A model generated the notes under the pieces. The model did not search any database. It was given only the letters and a program-made list of their open reading frames with translations, and was not told the origin of the DNA. Shown one piece after another: positions 34,236-43,594 of a DNA stretch of 64,000 nucleotides. The stretch covers positions 24,645 to 88,644 of the forward strand of contig JARGNG010000019.1 of NCBI GenBank assembly GCA_029213265.1. The letters are read 5' to 3'. This DNA comes from Verrucomicrobiales bacterium (lineage in GTDB: Bacteria; Verrucomicrobiota; Verrucomicrobiia; Verrucomicrobiales; DEV007). A program made the position numbers and the translations under genes. Positions within the stretch are counted from its first letter, which is position 1; every line of letters begins with the position of its first letter.

Positions 34236-36713
34236 ATGCGTGGTTTTCTACTTTTCTGTCTGGTGTTGCAGTTCCCGGTTTGGGTCACAGCCAACAACGA
34301 ATACACGGTCCTTCGCGTACTTCCGCAAATTGCCCAACAGGGTACGGAAGTCGAAGTGTCGATTAACGGCCACGAACTCGAAACGGCCAGCGAAGTTCTT
34401 TTCTATCGTCCCGGGATTTCCTGCCTCGAGATTCGAAACGTTTCCGAGTATCCGAAAAATGGAAGAATGGAAAAAGCGGAGCCGGGGCAGGCGATCGCAC
34501 TTCGATTTCGGGTCGCCTCCGATGCCGCGATCGGAGAATATTTCTTTCGGATTCGAACGGAAAAAAAGCTATCGGAACTTCTCAGTTTCTGGGTCACGCC
34601 ATTTCCCGTCGTGGATGAGGTCGATCCCTTTTCCCCGGTCAATGATACTCCGGAAACGGCCCAGCCTGTGCCTCTCAACAGCACGATCGTCGGATATCAG
34701 CCAGCCGGGCCGCCGAACGACTTGGATCACTATTCCGTTACCCTGACTAAGGGGCAGCTCTGCACCGCGCAAATTCTCAGCGCCCGTCTCGGGACTCATC
34801 ATTACGGTGGCCTGACCGACATGTCGATCGAGGTCATCTCCCCCTCCTTCAAGCGGGTCGCCCGCTGTGACGACTCTCCACTTCTCTCCCAGGATCCGGT
34901 GGTCTCCTTTCGCGCCCCGGAAACAGGCGACTATGTCATTCGAGTGGGACAGCAGATGGATTATGAAACTCTCGTCCGGCACTATGCCCTCCATCTGGGC
35001 GAATTTCCCCGGCCCGCCGTGACCTATCCTCTCGGAGGACAGGCCGGCGAACAGCTCAAGCTCGAAGTCTTCTACGAAGATGGAACGAGGGAAGTGATTC
35101 CGGCAAAGTTGCCGGAGAAAGTCGGGGACTACGAAGCGGCTCTCGTCGAGCTCCCGACAGTTTCTGATTTCCCCGGGCCTCTTCCGGCCCCGAATCTTCT
35201 CAAAGTCGCTGACTTCCCCAACGTGTTTGAGCAGGACGGACCGACGACCGAGGAGAGTGCGCAAATCATCGGACGTGAGCTGCCGGTGGCTCTGAACGGA
35301 ATTATCAAAGAGGAAGGTGAGCGCGACTGGTTTCGTTTTTCCGCAAAGAAGGGGGAACGATATCGGATTCGTGCCTACAGCCGCACGCTGGGTTCGAAGC
35401 TCGATCCTTTCATCTGGATCCGGCCCGCCGAGGGAACCGAAAGCAAGCGTACCTACGAGGAAGATGATTCCCTCTGGGATGGACATGACTGGGAGGGGCA
35501 TCACTACCGCCATCAGGTCAAGGACCGCCTCGATCCTGTTTTTCTTTTCGAACCCGATGCAGACGGTGAGTATGTATTGGGGGTAGGGGACACGCGGCGC
35601 GAATGGGGCGAAGACTACATCTACCGGATCGAGATCCAGCCCCATCGTGATTCGATCTTTTCCTACTTTCCCGATTATCCCTCCCAGAGTGATATCACTC
35701 GCGACGTGGTCGGAATCCACCGCGGCTCCACCCTTTCCCGTCCTGTCGCCATACAAAACGGTTTGGGTTCGGAGTATGACGGTCCCGTTCAGCTCGAAGC
35801 GAAGGGGCTTCCGAAAGGAGTGACCTTTCACTGTCCTGTCTTTACCCGGAATGACCCGGTCATTCTGACCACTTTCACGGCAAGGGCCGATGCCGGTCTG
35901 AGCGCTTCTCTTGTCGAACTGATCCCCCGGGCCCTGGAACCCGGTGTTGATCTCGGTGGCGCCTTCGCCCAGACGACCGGAGCGACCGCCCGCCGTGGTG
36001 GCTACAACATGGTATTCAACAAGACCCGTTTCGCGGCAGTCGCCGTACTCGAAGAAGCTCCTTTCTCACTCCGTCTCGAGCAGCCGAAGGTCGCCCTCGC
36101 AAAGAACGCAGAACTGGAATTGGAGGTCAGCGTGCAACGAAGGGGGGATTTCAAAGGCGCGGTCTATCTTGAAATGGAATGGCTCCCGCCCGGAGTTACG
36201 AAGCAGCCCCCTCTCATTATTCCCGGGGGAGAAACACTTGGTCGCTACAAGCTTTCGGCTACGAATCAGGCAAGAGACGGAAGCTATGAACTCACGATCG
36301 CCGGACGCGAAAACGAGGGCGGGCTTCCGCGAACCGGGGTTGGCTTTCACTACGTGGCGGCCCCGCCGGTCACGATCGAGGTTTCCGATCCCTATCTCAC
36401 GATCGAACTCGAGCGATCCGCTGCCGAGCAGGGAAAGCGGGGAGTTTTAACGGGCAGGATCCATCACCTTCGCGATCTCCCCGGAAACGCGACGGCGACG
36501 CTTCTCCGTCTTCCCACGGGAGTTACCCTGGTCAAGGAGGCCATCATCAAACCGGGAGACGAAACCGTAGCCTTTGAAATCGAGATCGCCGGCGATGCAC
36601 TTGTCGGACAGTACAAAGAGATCGCCTGCGACATCGCAATCACGGACGCAGGCCAGAAGATTCACCAGCAGACCGGCGCCGGTGTTCTGCGGATCGATGA
36701 AGCGCGGAACTGA
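34236..36713 (+). CDS. Secreted PPC-type beta-domain protein
   Basis: The 825-residue exported protein has a signal peptide (1-19, ending VTA). It contains an IPT/TIG-like immunoglobulin fold (about 25-115) and two bacterial pre-peptidase C-terminal-like beta domains (LDHYSVTLTKGQL..., DWFRFSAKKGERYRIRAYS...). Further beta-sandwich domains of unknown type extend to the end. No catalytic motif is visible; a binding or surface scaffold role is inferred. In PVC genomes such proteins are often next to DUF1501 and DUF1549 genes, as here: 17 bp after the first and 3 bp before the second. Confidence 0.85.
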   Translation: MRGFLLFCLVLQFPVWVTANNEYTVLRVLPQIAQQGTEVEVSINGHELETASEVLFYRPGISCLEIRNVSEYPKNGRMEKAEPGQAIALRFRVASDAAIGEYFFRIRTEKKLSELLSFWVTPFPVVDEVDPFSPVNDTPETAQPVPLNSTIVGYQPAGPPNDLDHYSVTLTKGQLCTAQILSARLGTHHYGGLTDMSIEVISPSFKRVARCDDSPLLSQDPVVSFRAPETGDYVIRVGQQMDYETLVRHYALHLGEFPRPAVTYPLGGQAGEQLKLEVFYEDGTREVIPAKLPEKVGDYEAALVELPTVSDFPGPLPAPNLLKVADFPNVFEQDGPTTEESAQIIGRELPVALNGIIKEEGERDWFRFSAKKGERYRIRAYSRTLGSKLDPFIWIRPAEGTESKRTYEEDDSLWDGHDWEGHHYRHQVKDRLDPVFLFEPDADGEYVLGVGDTRREWGEDYIYRIEIQPHRDSIFSYFPDYPSQSDITRDVVGIHRGSTLSRPVAIQNGLGSEYDGPVQLEAKGLPKGVTFHCPVFTRNDPVILTTFTARADAGLSASLVELIPRALEPGVDLGGAFAQTTGATARRGGYNMVFNKTRFAAVAVLEEAPFSLRLEQPKVALAKNAELELEVSVQRRGDFKGAVYLEMEWLPPGVTKQPPLIIPGGETLGRYKLSATNQARDGSYELTIAGRENEGGLPRTGVGFHYVAAPPVTIEVSDPYLTIELERSAAEQGKRGVLTGRIHHLRDLPGNATATLLRLPTGVTLVKEAIIKPGDETVAFEIEIAGDALVGQYKEIACDIAITDAGQKIHQQTGAGVLRIDEARN

Positions 36714-36716
36714 CTC

Positions 36717-38909
36717 ATGAAAGCCTCCCACCTCCTCCCCTTTCTCCTCCTCACCTCGTCCCTCGGTGCAGACGCACCCATCTCCTTCAAGCGGGATGTC
36801 ATGCCGGTGTTTATGAAGCACGGCTGCAACGCGGGAGACTGCCATGGCTCCAGTCGCGGTCAGGATGGATTCGTTCTTTCACTTTTCGGGTATGACGCCG
36901 AAGGAGATTTCTATCGCCTCACCGAAGAAATCCCGGGCCGCCGAATCAACCTGGCTGCGTCGGCGCAGAGTCTTCTTCTCACCAAGGCCACCGGACAGGT
37001 CGCTCACACGGGAGGCGAATTGTTTACGGCAGAGTCGGAATCCTACGAGCTCCTCCTTCGATGGCTTGAAGCGGGAGCTCCATCCGATCCGGAGGATACG
37101 GCTCTTGCCACGGGCATCCGGTTTTCCACAAGCATTCACAAGTTCGACAAACCCGGAGGTTCTCTCCAGGCGAAAGTCATCGCGACCTACAGCGACGGAA
37201 GTGAGCGCGATGTCACGCGGTGGTCGCTCTTCATGACGAATGACGAATCCGTCGCCGCGATCGATGACTCGGGATTGATCCAAACCAGCAAGGCGGGAGG
37301 AGCCAATGTTTTTGCCCGCTTCGATAAGTTCACCGTCGGCATGGAGATCACCGTGCTTCCCGAAGGCGAGTTCGACTGGCCGACTCCTCCGGTAAATAAC
37401 TTCATCGACGAGCTGACTTTCGCGAAGCTGGAGGATCTTCGAATTGTCCCTTCCGGACTTTGCACCGATGAGGAGTTTCTCCGGCGGGTCACCATCGACC
37501 TCACCGGCACCTTGCCGACACCCGGGGAATACCGTGGTTTCATGAGTTCGGATGATCCTGACAAACGAACCCATCTCGTCGATGAGCTCCTTGGCCGCGA
37601 ATCCTTCGGCGAAATGATGGCTGCCAAGTGGGGCGAGTGGCTCCGCATTTACGCAGACACCAATCCGGAAAAGGGAACGGCGATGAAGGCGGGTTGGAAC
37701 TACTACCACTGGGTCCGGGAGCAAATGGTCGAGAACACCCCGCTGAGTGAATTCGCCTACGCGCTCCTCACCGGAAACGGATCCAACCTGACCAATCCTC
37801 CTTCGAACTACTACACGATGATTCCGCAGGGAAAGGTCGATCCGATCCGGCTCAGTGAAGACACCGCCCAGATCTTTCTCGGAATCCGGACCCAGTGCGC
37901 GCAATGCCACAACCACCCCTTCGATCGATGGACGATCGATGACTACTACAGCTTCCAGTCCTTTTTCACCGGAGTGAGGCGTAAGCACGGATCCGAGGCA
38001 CGGGAGTATTTCACCTTCGTTGATGTCGACGCAGAGCCGGCGAAGCATATCGTCGACGGTCGCCCCATGCCCCACAAGTTTCTCGGAGGAGATTATGCGG
38101 ATGTAGAAAACAAGGACCCGCGAAAAGTCCTCGCCGCCTGGATGACATCGCCGGAGAACCAGTTGTTTCGTCAAAACGTCGCCAACCGGATCTGGTCCCA
38201 TTTTTTCGGAAGGGGCATCATTGAAGAAGTCGATGATATTCGGATCAGCAACCCACCGGGCAATGCTCCGCTTCTATCCGAACTCGGTCGGCGATTTGCC
38301 GAGGACTACGGCTACGATCAGAAAAAACTGATCCGCGACATTTGTCTTTCGAGAACGTACCAGCTCTCCGCCACGACCAATGACAGCAATCGGGATGATG
38401 AACGATTCTTCTCCCACGCCGCTCTTCGCCGTATGCGGGCGGACGTCCTGTTCGATTGCCTCACCTCAGCGCTCGACTACCAACACAAATTCCGGCGGTC
38501 CACTGCGGAGCGTGCTGTGGCCATGTTCGAAGGAGGAAGAAAGGACGATTTCAATGCCTACTTTTTCAAAACCTTCGGTCAGGCGCGGCGCGAAAGTGTG
38601 TGCGCCTGTGAGGACCAAACCGAGGCGAATCTTTCCCAGGCTCTCCATCTCATCAATGGCAAAACGATTGATGATGCTTTGCAGAGGAATCCTCAGTTGA
38701 TTCCCTATCTGATGGACCAATATGAGGACGATGCTGCTGTGATCGAAGCTCTCTTCATCCGAGCGCTCAGCCGGAAACCAACCGAAACGGAATTGCACGG
38801 AATCCTCGCCCTGATGGATGAAACGACGGATCGCAAGGTCCGGCATCAGAACTTCAACAACGTTCTCTGGGGGCTCCTCAATTCCAGCGAATTCCTTTTC
38901 AACCACTGA
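36717..38909 (+). CDS. DUF1549/DUF1553 Planctomycete-cytochrome protein
   Basis: This 730-residue secreted protein has a signal peptide (1-18). The N-terminal HGCNAGDCHGSSRGQDGF block (Cys37, Cys42-His43) is followed by a BIG2-like beta domain (YSDGSERDVTRWSLF), the DUF1549 domain (FLRRVTIDLTGTLPTPGEY) with the heme-binding-like motif Cys394-Ala-Gln-Cys397-His398 in CAQCHNHPFDRWT, and the DUF1553 domain (NRIWSHFFGRGIIEEVDD). This is the canonical PSCyt2-PSD1 arrangement, characteristic of Planctomycetes and Verrucomicrobia. Electron transfer is inferred from the heme motif; the partner is unknown. Confidence 0.93.
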   Translation: MKASHLLPFLLLTSSLGADAPISFKRDVMPVFMKHGCNAGDCHGSSRGQDGFVLSLFGYDAEGDFYRLTEEIPGRRINLAASAQSLLLTKATGQVAHTGGELFTAESESYELLLRWLEAGAPSDPEDTALATGIRFSTSIHKFDKPGGSLQAKVIATYSDGSERDVTRWSLFMTNDESVAAIDDSGLIQTSKAGGANVFARFDKFTVGMEITVLPEGEFDWPTPPVNNFIDELTFAKLEDLRIVPSGLCTDEEFLRRVTIDLTGTLPTPGEYRGFMSSDDPDKRTHLVDELLGRESFGEMMAAKWGEWLRIYADTNPEKGTAMKAGWNYYHWVREQMVENTPLSEFAYALLTGNGSNLTNPPSNYYTMIPQGKVDPIRLSEDTAQIFLGIRTQCAQCHNHPFDRWTIDDYYSFQSFFTGVRRKHGSEAREYFTFVDVDAEPAKHIVDGRPMPHKFLGGDYADVENKDPRKVLAAWMTSPENQLFRQNVANRIWSHFFGRGIIEEVDDIRISNPPGNAPLLSELGRRFAEDYGYDQKKLIRDICLSRTYQLSATTNDSNRDDERFFSHAALRRMRADVLFDCLTSALDYQHKFRRSTAERAVAMFEGGRKDDFNAYFFKTFGQARRESVCACEDQTEANLSQALHLINGKTIDDALQRNPQLIPYLMDQYEDDAAVIEALFIRALSRKPTETELHGILALMDETTDRKVRHQNFNNVLWGLLNSSEFLFNH

Positions 38910-38912
38910 ACC

Positions 38913-38960
38913 GTAGCTGCGCTCGCAAGAGCGTGGCCACCTTTTTGCAACGGCGGCTAC
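38913..38960. repeat. Palindromic intergenic element
   Basis: GTAGC (38913-38917) and GCTAC (38956-38960) bound a 48-base element. Inside, a 9-bp stem (two G-U pairs) closes on a GCAA tetraloop (38916-38937) and is followed by a T-run. It could act as a rho-independent terminator between two same-strand genes. The bounded palindromic form also resembles dispersed REP-like elements of Verrucomicrobia. Only one clear copy is seen here. Confidence 0.5.
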
Positions 38961-38963
38961 ATC

Positions 38964-40319
38964 ATGAAAGTCCATTCTCTCCTCCTCATTTTGATCTCCG
39001 TCATCCCGGGTCTTCAAGGGGCTCCGACCTTTGACGCCGACATACGTCCGCTTTTCAAAAAGCATTGCACGAGCTGTCACAATCCTGACAAACGGAAGGC
39101 CGATCTCGATCTTTCCACCTATGCGGGAGTTCTCGCCGGAAGCTCCGGGGGCGAAGTCGTCAAAGCCGGTGTGCCGGACACGAGCTGGCTTTTCGAATCG
39201 ATCACTCACGTCGATGGCGTCGAAGCGATGCCTCCGAAAAAGCCGAAGATATCCGAGGATGCGATCGCAACGATCCGGGAATGGATTCTCGGGGGGCTCG
39301 TCGAAAGCTCCGGAGGAAAGTCGATGCTTCGCGAGATCACTTTTGATGTCACTGCCGGGTCATCCGCAAAGCCCGAGGGAGAGCCCGCCATGCCGACCGG
39401 TCTTCCGGAAGTTGAGCGGAAGATTTCCTCCCGGTCTCCTGCCGTCACGGCCCTTGCCGCGAGCCCGTGGGCTCCTTTGATGGCCGTGTCAGGCTGGGAG
39501 CAGATTCTCTTTCGCCATGCCGCGTCGGAGGAAACTCTCGGGATCCTACCCTTCCCCGAGGGGACCATTCACGATCTCAAATTCAGCCGCAACGGGAGCG
39601 TTCTGATCGCGTCCGGTGGCCGTGGCGGGGAGTCCGGAAAGGTCGTTCTTTTTGATGTGAAGAGCGGAAAACGCATTGCCGAAATCGGAGACGAGGAGGA
39701 CATCGTGCTGGCTGCGGACCTCAGCGCCGACCATCGCTACGTAGCCCTGGGAGGTCCCGCCAAAGTCGTGAAAATTTTTGACGCGACAAACGGCAAGTTG
39801 CTTCACCGAATCGAAAAACACACCGACTGGATTACCGCTCTCGCCTTTGCTCCGGAGGGAGACCAACTCGCCTCCGCGGATCGGAGCGGAGGCGTTCACG
39901 TGTGGGAAGCGGGGACCGGTGGCATCGTCTACACGCTCGACGAACACAAGGTCCACGTTGCCGACCTCGCCTGGCGGGCCGATGGAAAAATGCTCGCTTC
40001 CGGTGCTGACGACGGAAAGATGGTCCTTTGGGATATGAAAGACGGCTGGCCTTCGAAAGTGGTCGATGCCCACAAGGGGAATACCGACGACCGCTACACC
40101 CGTGCCACCGGAATTCTTTCCCTCGCCTGGTCGCGCGGAGGAAGCCTCATCACTTCGGGCCGCGACAAACGAGTTCGAATTTGGAAAGCGGACGGCAACC
40201 GGGAGTGGGAGTCGGATGAGATGGAATCCCTCCCTATCACAGCAACGCTGCTGTCCGATTCAAAGACCGGATGGTTGGGGATGTATGATGGTTCCGTTGT
40301 GGCGACGGGAAAAAAGTAG
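38964..40319 (+). CDS. PSCyt1 cytochrome-WD40 repeat protein
   Basis: This 451-residue protein has a signal peptide (1-20). The Planctomycete cytochrome C domain has the heme motif Cys35-Thr-Ser-Cys38-His39 in FKKHCTSCHNPDKRKADL and the distal methionine region EAMPPKKPKIS. A WD40 propeller follows from about residue 150, with repeats such as HTDWITALAFAPEGDQLASADRS and HKVHVADLAWRADGKMLASG. It closes the DUF1501-PPC-DUF1549 operon and probably binds its partner on the propeller face. Its start lies 3 bases after the palindromic element. Confidence 0.93.
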   Translation: MKVHSLLLILISVIPGLQGAPTFDADIRPLFKKHCTSCHNPDKRKADLDLSTYAGVLAGSSGGEVVKAGVPDTSWLFESITHVDGVEAMPPKKPKISEDAIATIREWILGGLVESSGGKSMLREITFDVTAGSSAKPEGEPAMPTGLPEVERKISSRSPAVTALAASPWAPLMAVSGWEQILFRHAASEETLGILPFPEGTIHDLKFSRNGSVLIASGGRGGESGKVVLFDVKSGKRIAEIGDEEDIVLAADLSADHRYVALGGPAKVVKIFDATNGKLLHRIEKHTDWITALAFAPEGDQLASADRSGGVHVWEAGTGGIVYTLDEHKVHVADLAWRADGKMLASGADDGKMVLWDMKDGWPSKVVDAHKGNTDDRYTRATGILSLAWSRGGSLITSGRDKRVRIWKADGNREWESDEMESLPITATLLSDSKTGWLGMYDGSVVATGKK

Positions 40320-40325
40320 AGATAC

Positions 40326-41342
40326 TCACTGACTTCCCGCGCCCGGCTTCCAGCAAATTCGACCGAAGCCCGATCCGGGAGGGACGAGGGGCAGTTCTTT
40401 CCAGCCCGCTTTCGTTTCGATCATGATCTTTGGTCCCCCTCTTTCCTGATCCGGAAAAGCGCGGGTCACGAAATTGTCGGGAGAGAAAGTGGGGTCGTCA
40501 CCGCGGCCCGCTTTTCGTCGATTCTTTCCATCACTTCCGACTACCCAGACATGAAAGGTCGATGAGATCTGCTTGTCTCTCTCAGGATTCCGGACACCCG
40601 TGAATTTACTCATATGAATCATCTCCACGCCCTCCCAATGGGCAATCCACTTCCCGTCTGGTGACCACGCAGGAACCTTCTGTTCAATGGGAGCCCCGAT
40701 TTCCTCGTGATAGTCGGTGTCCGGGGGGGAAATCATCACCGCGTCGCTTCCGTCAAATTGGCTGACCCACACTCTCCTATTTCCGCTCCGATTGGAGACA
40801 AACGCGATTTGCCTCCCGTCCGGAGAGGGCACCGGCATGGCGTTGCTGAATTTCCGCTGCTCCGGATCGCTGAACAATCGGCGGGACTCCCCGGTCTCCG
40901 TATTCAGGAGATGAATTTCACTGTCGGAAGCGGGATCCCCCTGGCCGCGGGAGACCATCCAGACAATGTGCTTCGAATCCGGCATCCAGGAAGGTACCAG
41001 ATTTCTTCCCGGAGGGGTCAGCTGCTTCGATTCCTTTCCATCCGGATCTGTCAATCGAAGTGACATTCCGCGTTCGGTCATTTCCGCATAGACGATCTTT
41101 TTCCCATCGGGAGACCACGCCGGCATGAGGCTGCCACGTTCGGAGTCCGTCAATTTTCTCTTCCCGGAACCATCCTCGAACATCCGGAACAGCTGCAAGA
41201 CACGATCGTCATCAAAATGACTTACAATCAGTTCCCGCAGAGAGGAATTCCCTGTTTCAACGGAAGGGGACTCCTCCGACTGGAGAGCCGGGAGGCCGTT
41301 TAAAAGAATCACTACGAGAAGAAGAATCCGGCCCTTTTTCAT
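40326..41342 (-). CDS. Secreted TolB-like beta-propeller protein
   Basis: The 338-residue protein has a signal peptide (MKKGRILLLVVILLNGLPA) and a PD40/TolB-like propeller. Repeats include RGSLMPAWSPDGKKIVYAEM, RNLVPSWMPDSKHIVWMVSR and FSNAMPVPSPDGRQIAFVSN. No peptidase or transporter domain is fused. Such proteins are usually periplasmic or outer-membrane-associated binding proteins. The ATG at 41342 is preferred; a TTG at 41381 would overlap the DUF3500 stop. It lies downstream of the DUF3500 gene on the same strand and is convergent with the PSCyt-WD40 gene. Confidence 0.82.
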   Translation of the reverse strand: MKKGRILLLVVILLNGLPALQSEESPSVETGNSSLRELIVSHFDDDRVLQLFRMFEDGSGKRKLTDSERGSLMPAWSPDGKKIVYAEMTERGMSLRLTDPDGKESKQLTPPGRNLVPSWMPDSKHIVWMVSRGQGDPASDSEIHLLNTETGESRRLFSDPEQRKFSNAMPVPSPDGRQIAFVSNRSGNRRVWVSQFDGSDAVMISPPDTDYHEEIGAPIEQKVPAWSPDGKWIAHWEGVEMIHMSKFTGVRNPERDKQISSTFHVWVVGSDGKNRRKAGRGDDPTFSPDNFVTRAFPDQERGGPKIMIETKAGWKELPLVPPGSGFGRICWKPGAGSQ

Positions 41343-41377
41343 TCGTTCGTGTGTGATTTGAATTCCAGAGCGAAGCT

Positions 41378-42571
41378 TCAATGCGGATGCATCTTCAGAT
41401 GTTGCTTCAGCAGATCTTTTCCGTAGTCATTTCCATTCGGCGTCCGCACCGTTGCGTGAATGTGATTTTTCGTTGCCACGCCGCTCCGGCCCAATGCAAT
41501 CGGTCGCTGATGATCAAATTCAATCAGGACAACCGGGCTGTGGATGCGGTAGTAAAAAACCGAGTCCTCGTTCATTTCTCCAATCCAGGCAAACCGGGTG
41601 CGATCGAGATGCTTTTCGATCTCTGCCATCTTCACCCGGGCGTGGCTCTCTTTCAGATTGTGAATCCAGAGCCCGGTCAGTTTCAGAAAGGTCTTCCTTT
41701 GTTCGGGAGTCAGTTCGGAGACGGGCAGGCCCTCGTAGGGGATCACCGCGTTGTCATGAAAAGCTTCGGTATTGGTGTTGGTGCCGTCTTTGTCACTCTT
41801 CAATACCGCCTTTGCTTTCTGTGTGTCTGTCAGGGAATTCGCAAAGGCGAGGGCGAGGTCCTGCTCCTCCTGCAGGACGATGGTCCCTTTGTATTTTCCT
41901 TCATCGGCCCAGACCGGTTCCGAACCCAAAAAGAGGGGGGTCATCACGACCTGATCGCCGACGACGAAATAATTTATGATGCAGTGATGACCGTCGAACT
42001 GAAATCCCCAGGGCTCCTTGTCAGAAGGCGTTCCCATTACCGTAATGAAGTAGGCCCAGCGACCGTATCCGTATTCTCCCTCGCGACCGCTCAGTTCGGC
42101 AATGGTGTGATTCAGCTTCATGATGTCCTGCGTCGTCTTCAGCCCCTTCGCACTGAGACCGGCTCCGATCATCGCGAAAGCAAATTCCCGCTGTTTTTCC
42201 GACATCTCCTCAAAGTTCACGCCCTGCCGCGGAAGGCTGTGTTGATTGGCCCAGCGACGCCACTCCGTGTCGTCGACCGGGAATTTCGTCTTTTCGCGTT
42301 GTTCGTCTGTCAGGCCCTTGAGAAAGGATTCCGCCGCCTCTTTCACCGCTTCGGTGGAAACGCCGGTGGATTCGATGGAATACAATCCCTCCTCCACCTT
42401 TCCGTCTGCGGTGACACCGACAAAGGGTTCGGCGATGGCCCGTTTCTCCATTTCGGCAAAGCGGCTGCCCCCTCCCTTGCCTTTGCCTGTTTGTTGGGCG
42501 TGAACGGACGAAAGGAAATGACTGCAGAGAAGGATCGAACAGGTGGCTGAAAAGAGAAGTGGAGTACGCAT
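41378..42571 (-). CDS. Secreted DUF3500 protein
   Basis: This 397-residue exported protein has a signal peptide (MRTPLLFSATCSILLCSHFLSSVHA). It matches the DUF3500 family, with characteristic FAFAMIGAGLSAKGLKTTQ, YFITVMGTPSDKEPWGFQFDGHH, AWIGEMNEDSVFYYRIHSP and the terminal HATVRTPNGNDYGKDLLKQH. Family function is unknown. The ATG at 42571 is chosen because it begins the signal peptide; an upstream start at 42616 adds 15 residues with no support. The TolB-like gene follows on the same strand. Confidence 0.88.
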   Translation of the reverse strand: MRTPLLFSATCSILLCSHFLSSVHAQQTGKGKGGGSRFAEMEKRAIAEPFVGVTADGKVEEGLYSIESTGVSTEAVKEAAESFLKGLTDEQREKTKFPVDDTEWRRWANQHSLPRQGVNFEEMSEKQREFAFAMIGAGLSAKGLKTTQDIMKLNHTIAELSGREGEYGYGRWAYFITVMGTPSDKEPWGFQFDGHHCIINYFVVGDQVVMTPLFLGSEPVWADEGKYKGTIVLQEEQDLALAFANSLTDTQKAKAVLKSDKDGTNTNTEAFHDNAVIPYEGLPVSELTPEQRKTFLKLTGLWIHNLKESHARVKMAEIEKHLDRTRFAWIGEMNEDSVFYYRIHSPVVLIEFDHQRPIALGRSGVATKNHIHATVRTPNGNDYGKDLLKQHLKMHPH

Positions 42572-42638
42572 GGGGTATGAAACGCGAGTATGGCAAAAAA
42601 GTTGTGCGGGAACCACTGCTCAATTCTGTTGGCGGAAG

Positions 42639-43193
42639 CTACTCCTGCTCCCCTCCACGTGCGTTTTCCAGTCGATGCAGCGAATCCCGAATCTCACGCA
42701 ACACGACCAGTGTCTCTTCTCCGCCGGGAAGGAATTCCGGGGGCGAATCTTTCGGGCCTTCCTTTCCGCCAAGCACTTTCTCTTTCTGCTCCAGAACAGC
42801 ATCCCGAAAGGCCTGGGGGTCAACCACTCCGGGAAGGGAAAGCAAAGCACCTGCCGACGAGCTTCCCGCCGTTTCAATGGTCATGTTTTCGATATCAAAA
42901 GCCCGCATAATGGGCCCCTGCATCGAACCAAGGTCGGTGATTTTATCGAGCGGGACGGTCTTCTCCGTTTTTACAAGAACGCCTTTTCGAAAACGGAGCG
43001 TTTTTTCCGTGAGAACGCATTCCAGGCTCTTGAACCATCGGTCAGCAAGGAGGAAAGCAACCGGGATCCAGATCGGCAGGAGAATGATTCCCACAATCGA
43101 GGCGACAAACCCGATGCAGCTGTTCAGGACGAAATAAGTTTTCGCCTTGGGATTAAATTCGGCTCGCAGGATGACGTCTTCGGATTGGCTCAT
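42639..43193 (-). CDS. Membrane protein with bacterial PH domain
   Basis: The 184-residue protein has two closely spaced membrane helices (about 20-50). A bPH2-type pleckstrin-like domain follows: CVLTEKTLRFRKGVLVKTE, VPLDKITDLGSMQGPI, DIENMTIETAGSSS. Last comes a charged C-terminal tail with a short coiled coil (LREIRDSLHRLENARG). The YdbS-like family is found next to many unrelated genes and its role is unknown. No clear operon partner is present. Confidence 0.85.
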   Translation of the reverse strand: MSQSEDVILRAEFNPKAKTYFVLNSCIGFVASIVGIILLPIWIPVAFLLADRWFKSLECVLTEKTLRFRKGVLVKTEKTVPLDKITDLGSMQGPIMRAFDIENMTIETAGSSSAGALLSLPGVVDPQAFRDAVLEQKEKVLGGKEGPKDSPPEFLPGGEETLVVLREIRDSLHRLENARGGEQE

Positions 43194-43276
43194 GGGAAAG
43201 CATTACCGAAAACCATGGAAGGATCGATTCCAAAACCGGCCTGCGTTTCTACAGCCGGAAGGCACTCCCAGCCCTT

Positions 43277-43483
43277 TTACTTCGTCTCGTCGTCCTTTCT
43301 CGTGATCGCAAAGTAGATCACGTAGAACCAGGAGAGCACGCCGGCGAGGATCGCCCAGAGGATGGAGCGGTTCCGTTGCCAGGAGCACACCACGCCGAGC
43401 GCGCTGCCCAGACTGATTCCGGTTTGCGTGACGGTTTCGGTGGTTTGGGCCGTAATTTGAGTCGCTTCAGCAAGTAAGATCAT
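43277..43483 (-). CDS. Small membrane protein
   Basis: This is a 68-residue protein with one to two membrane helices. An N-terminal segment (MILLAEATQITAQTTETVTQT) precedes the conserved-looking block SLGSALGVVCSWQRNRSILWAILAGVLSWFYVIYFAITRK. From memory, short proteins with the pattern SWxRNxSILWAIxxGxLSWFYVIYF occur widely in Bacteroidota and Verrucomicrobiota as hypotheticals. A longer upstream frame exists, but this ATG begins the recognisable sequence. Function unknown. Confidence 0.68.
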   Translation of the reverse strand: MILLAEATQITAQTTETVTQTGISLGSALGVVCSWQRNRSILWAILAGVLSWFYVIYFAITRKDDETK

Positions 43484-43594
43484 GGGGAAAGAATGGACAG
43501 GGAATACGAAAAGCGCCAGTTTTTTCCCGATACGTACTGACTCGCCCCAATCACGTCCTGACGGGGAGCGCGAACTTCCGCTAAAGAAGAGTCC

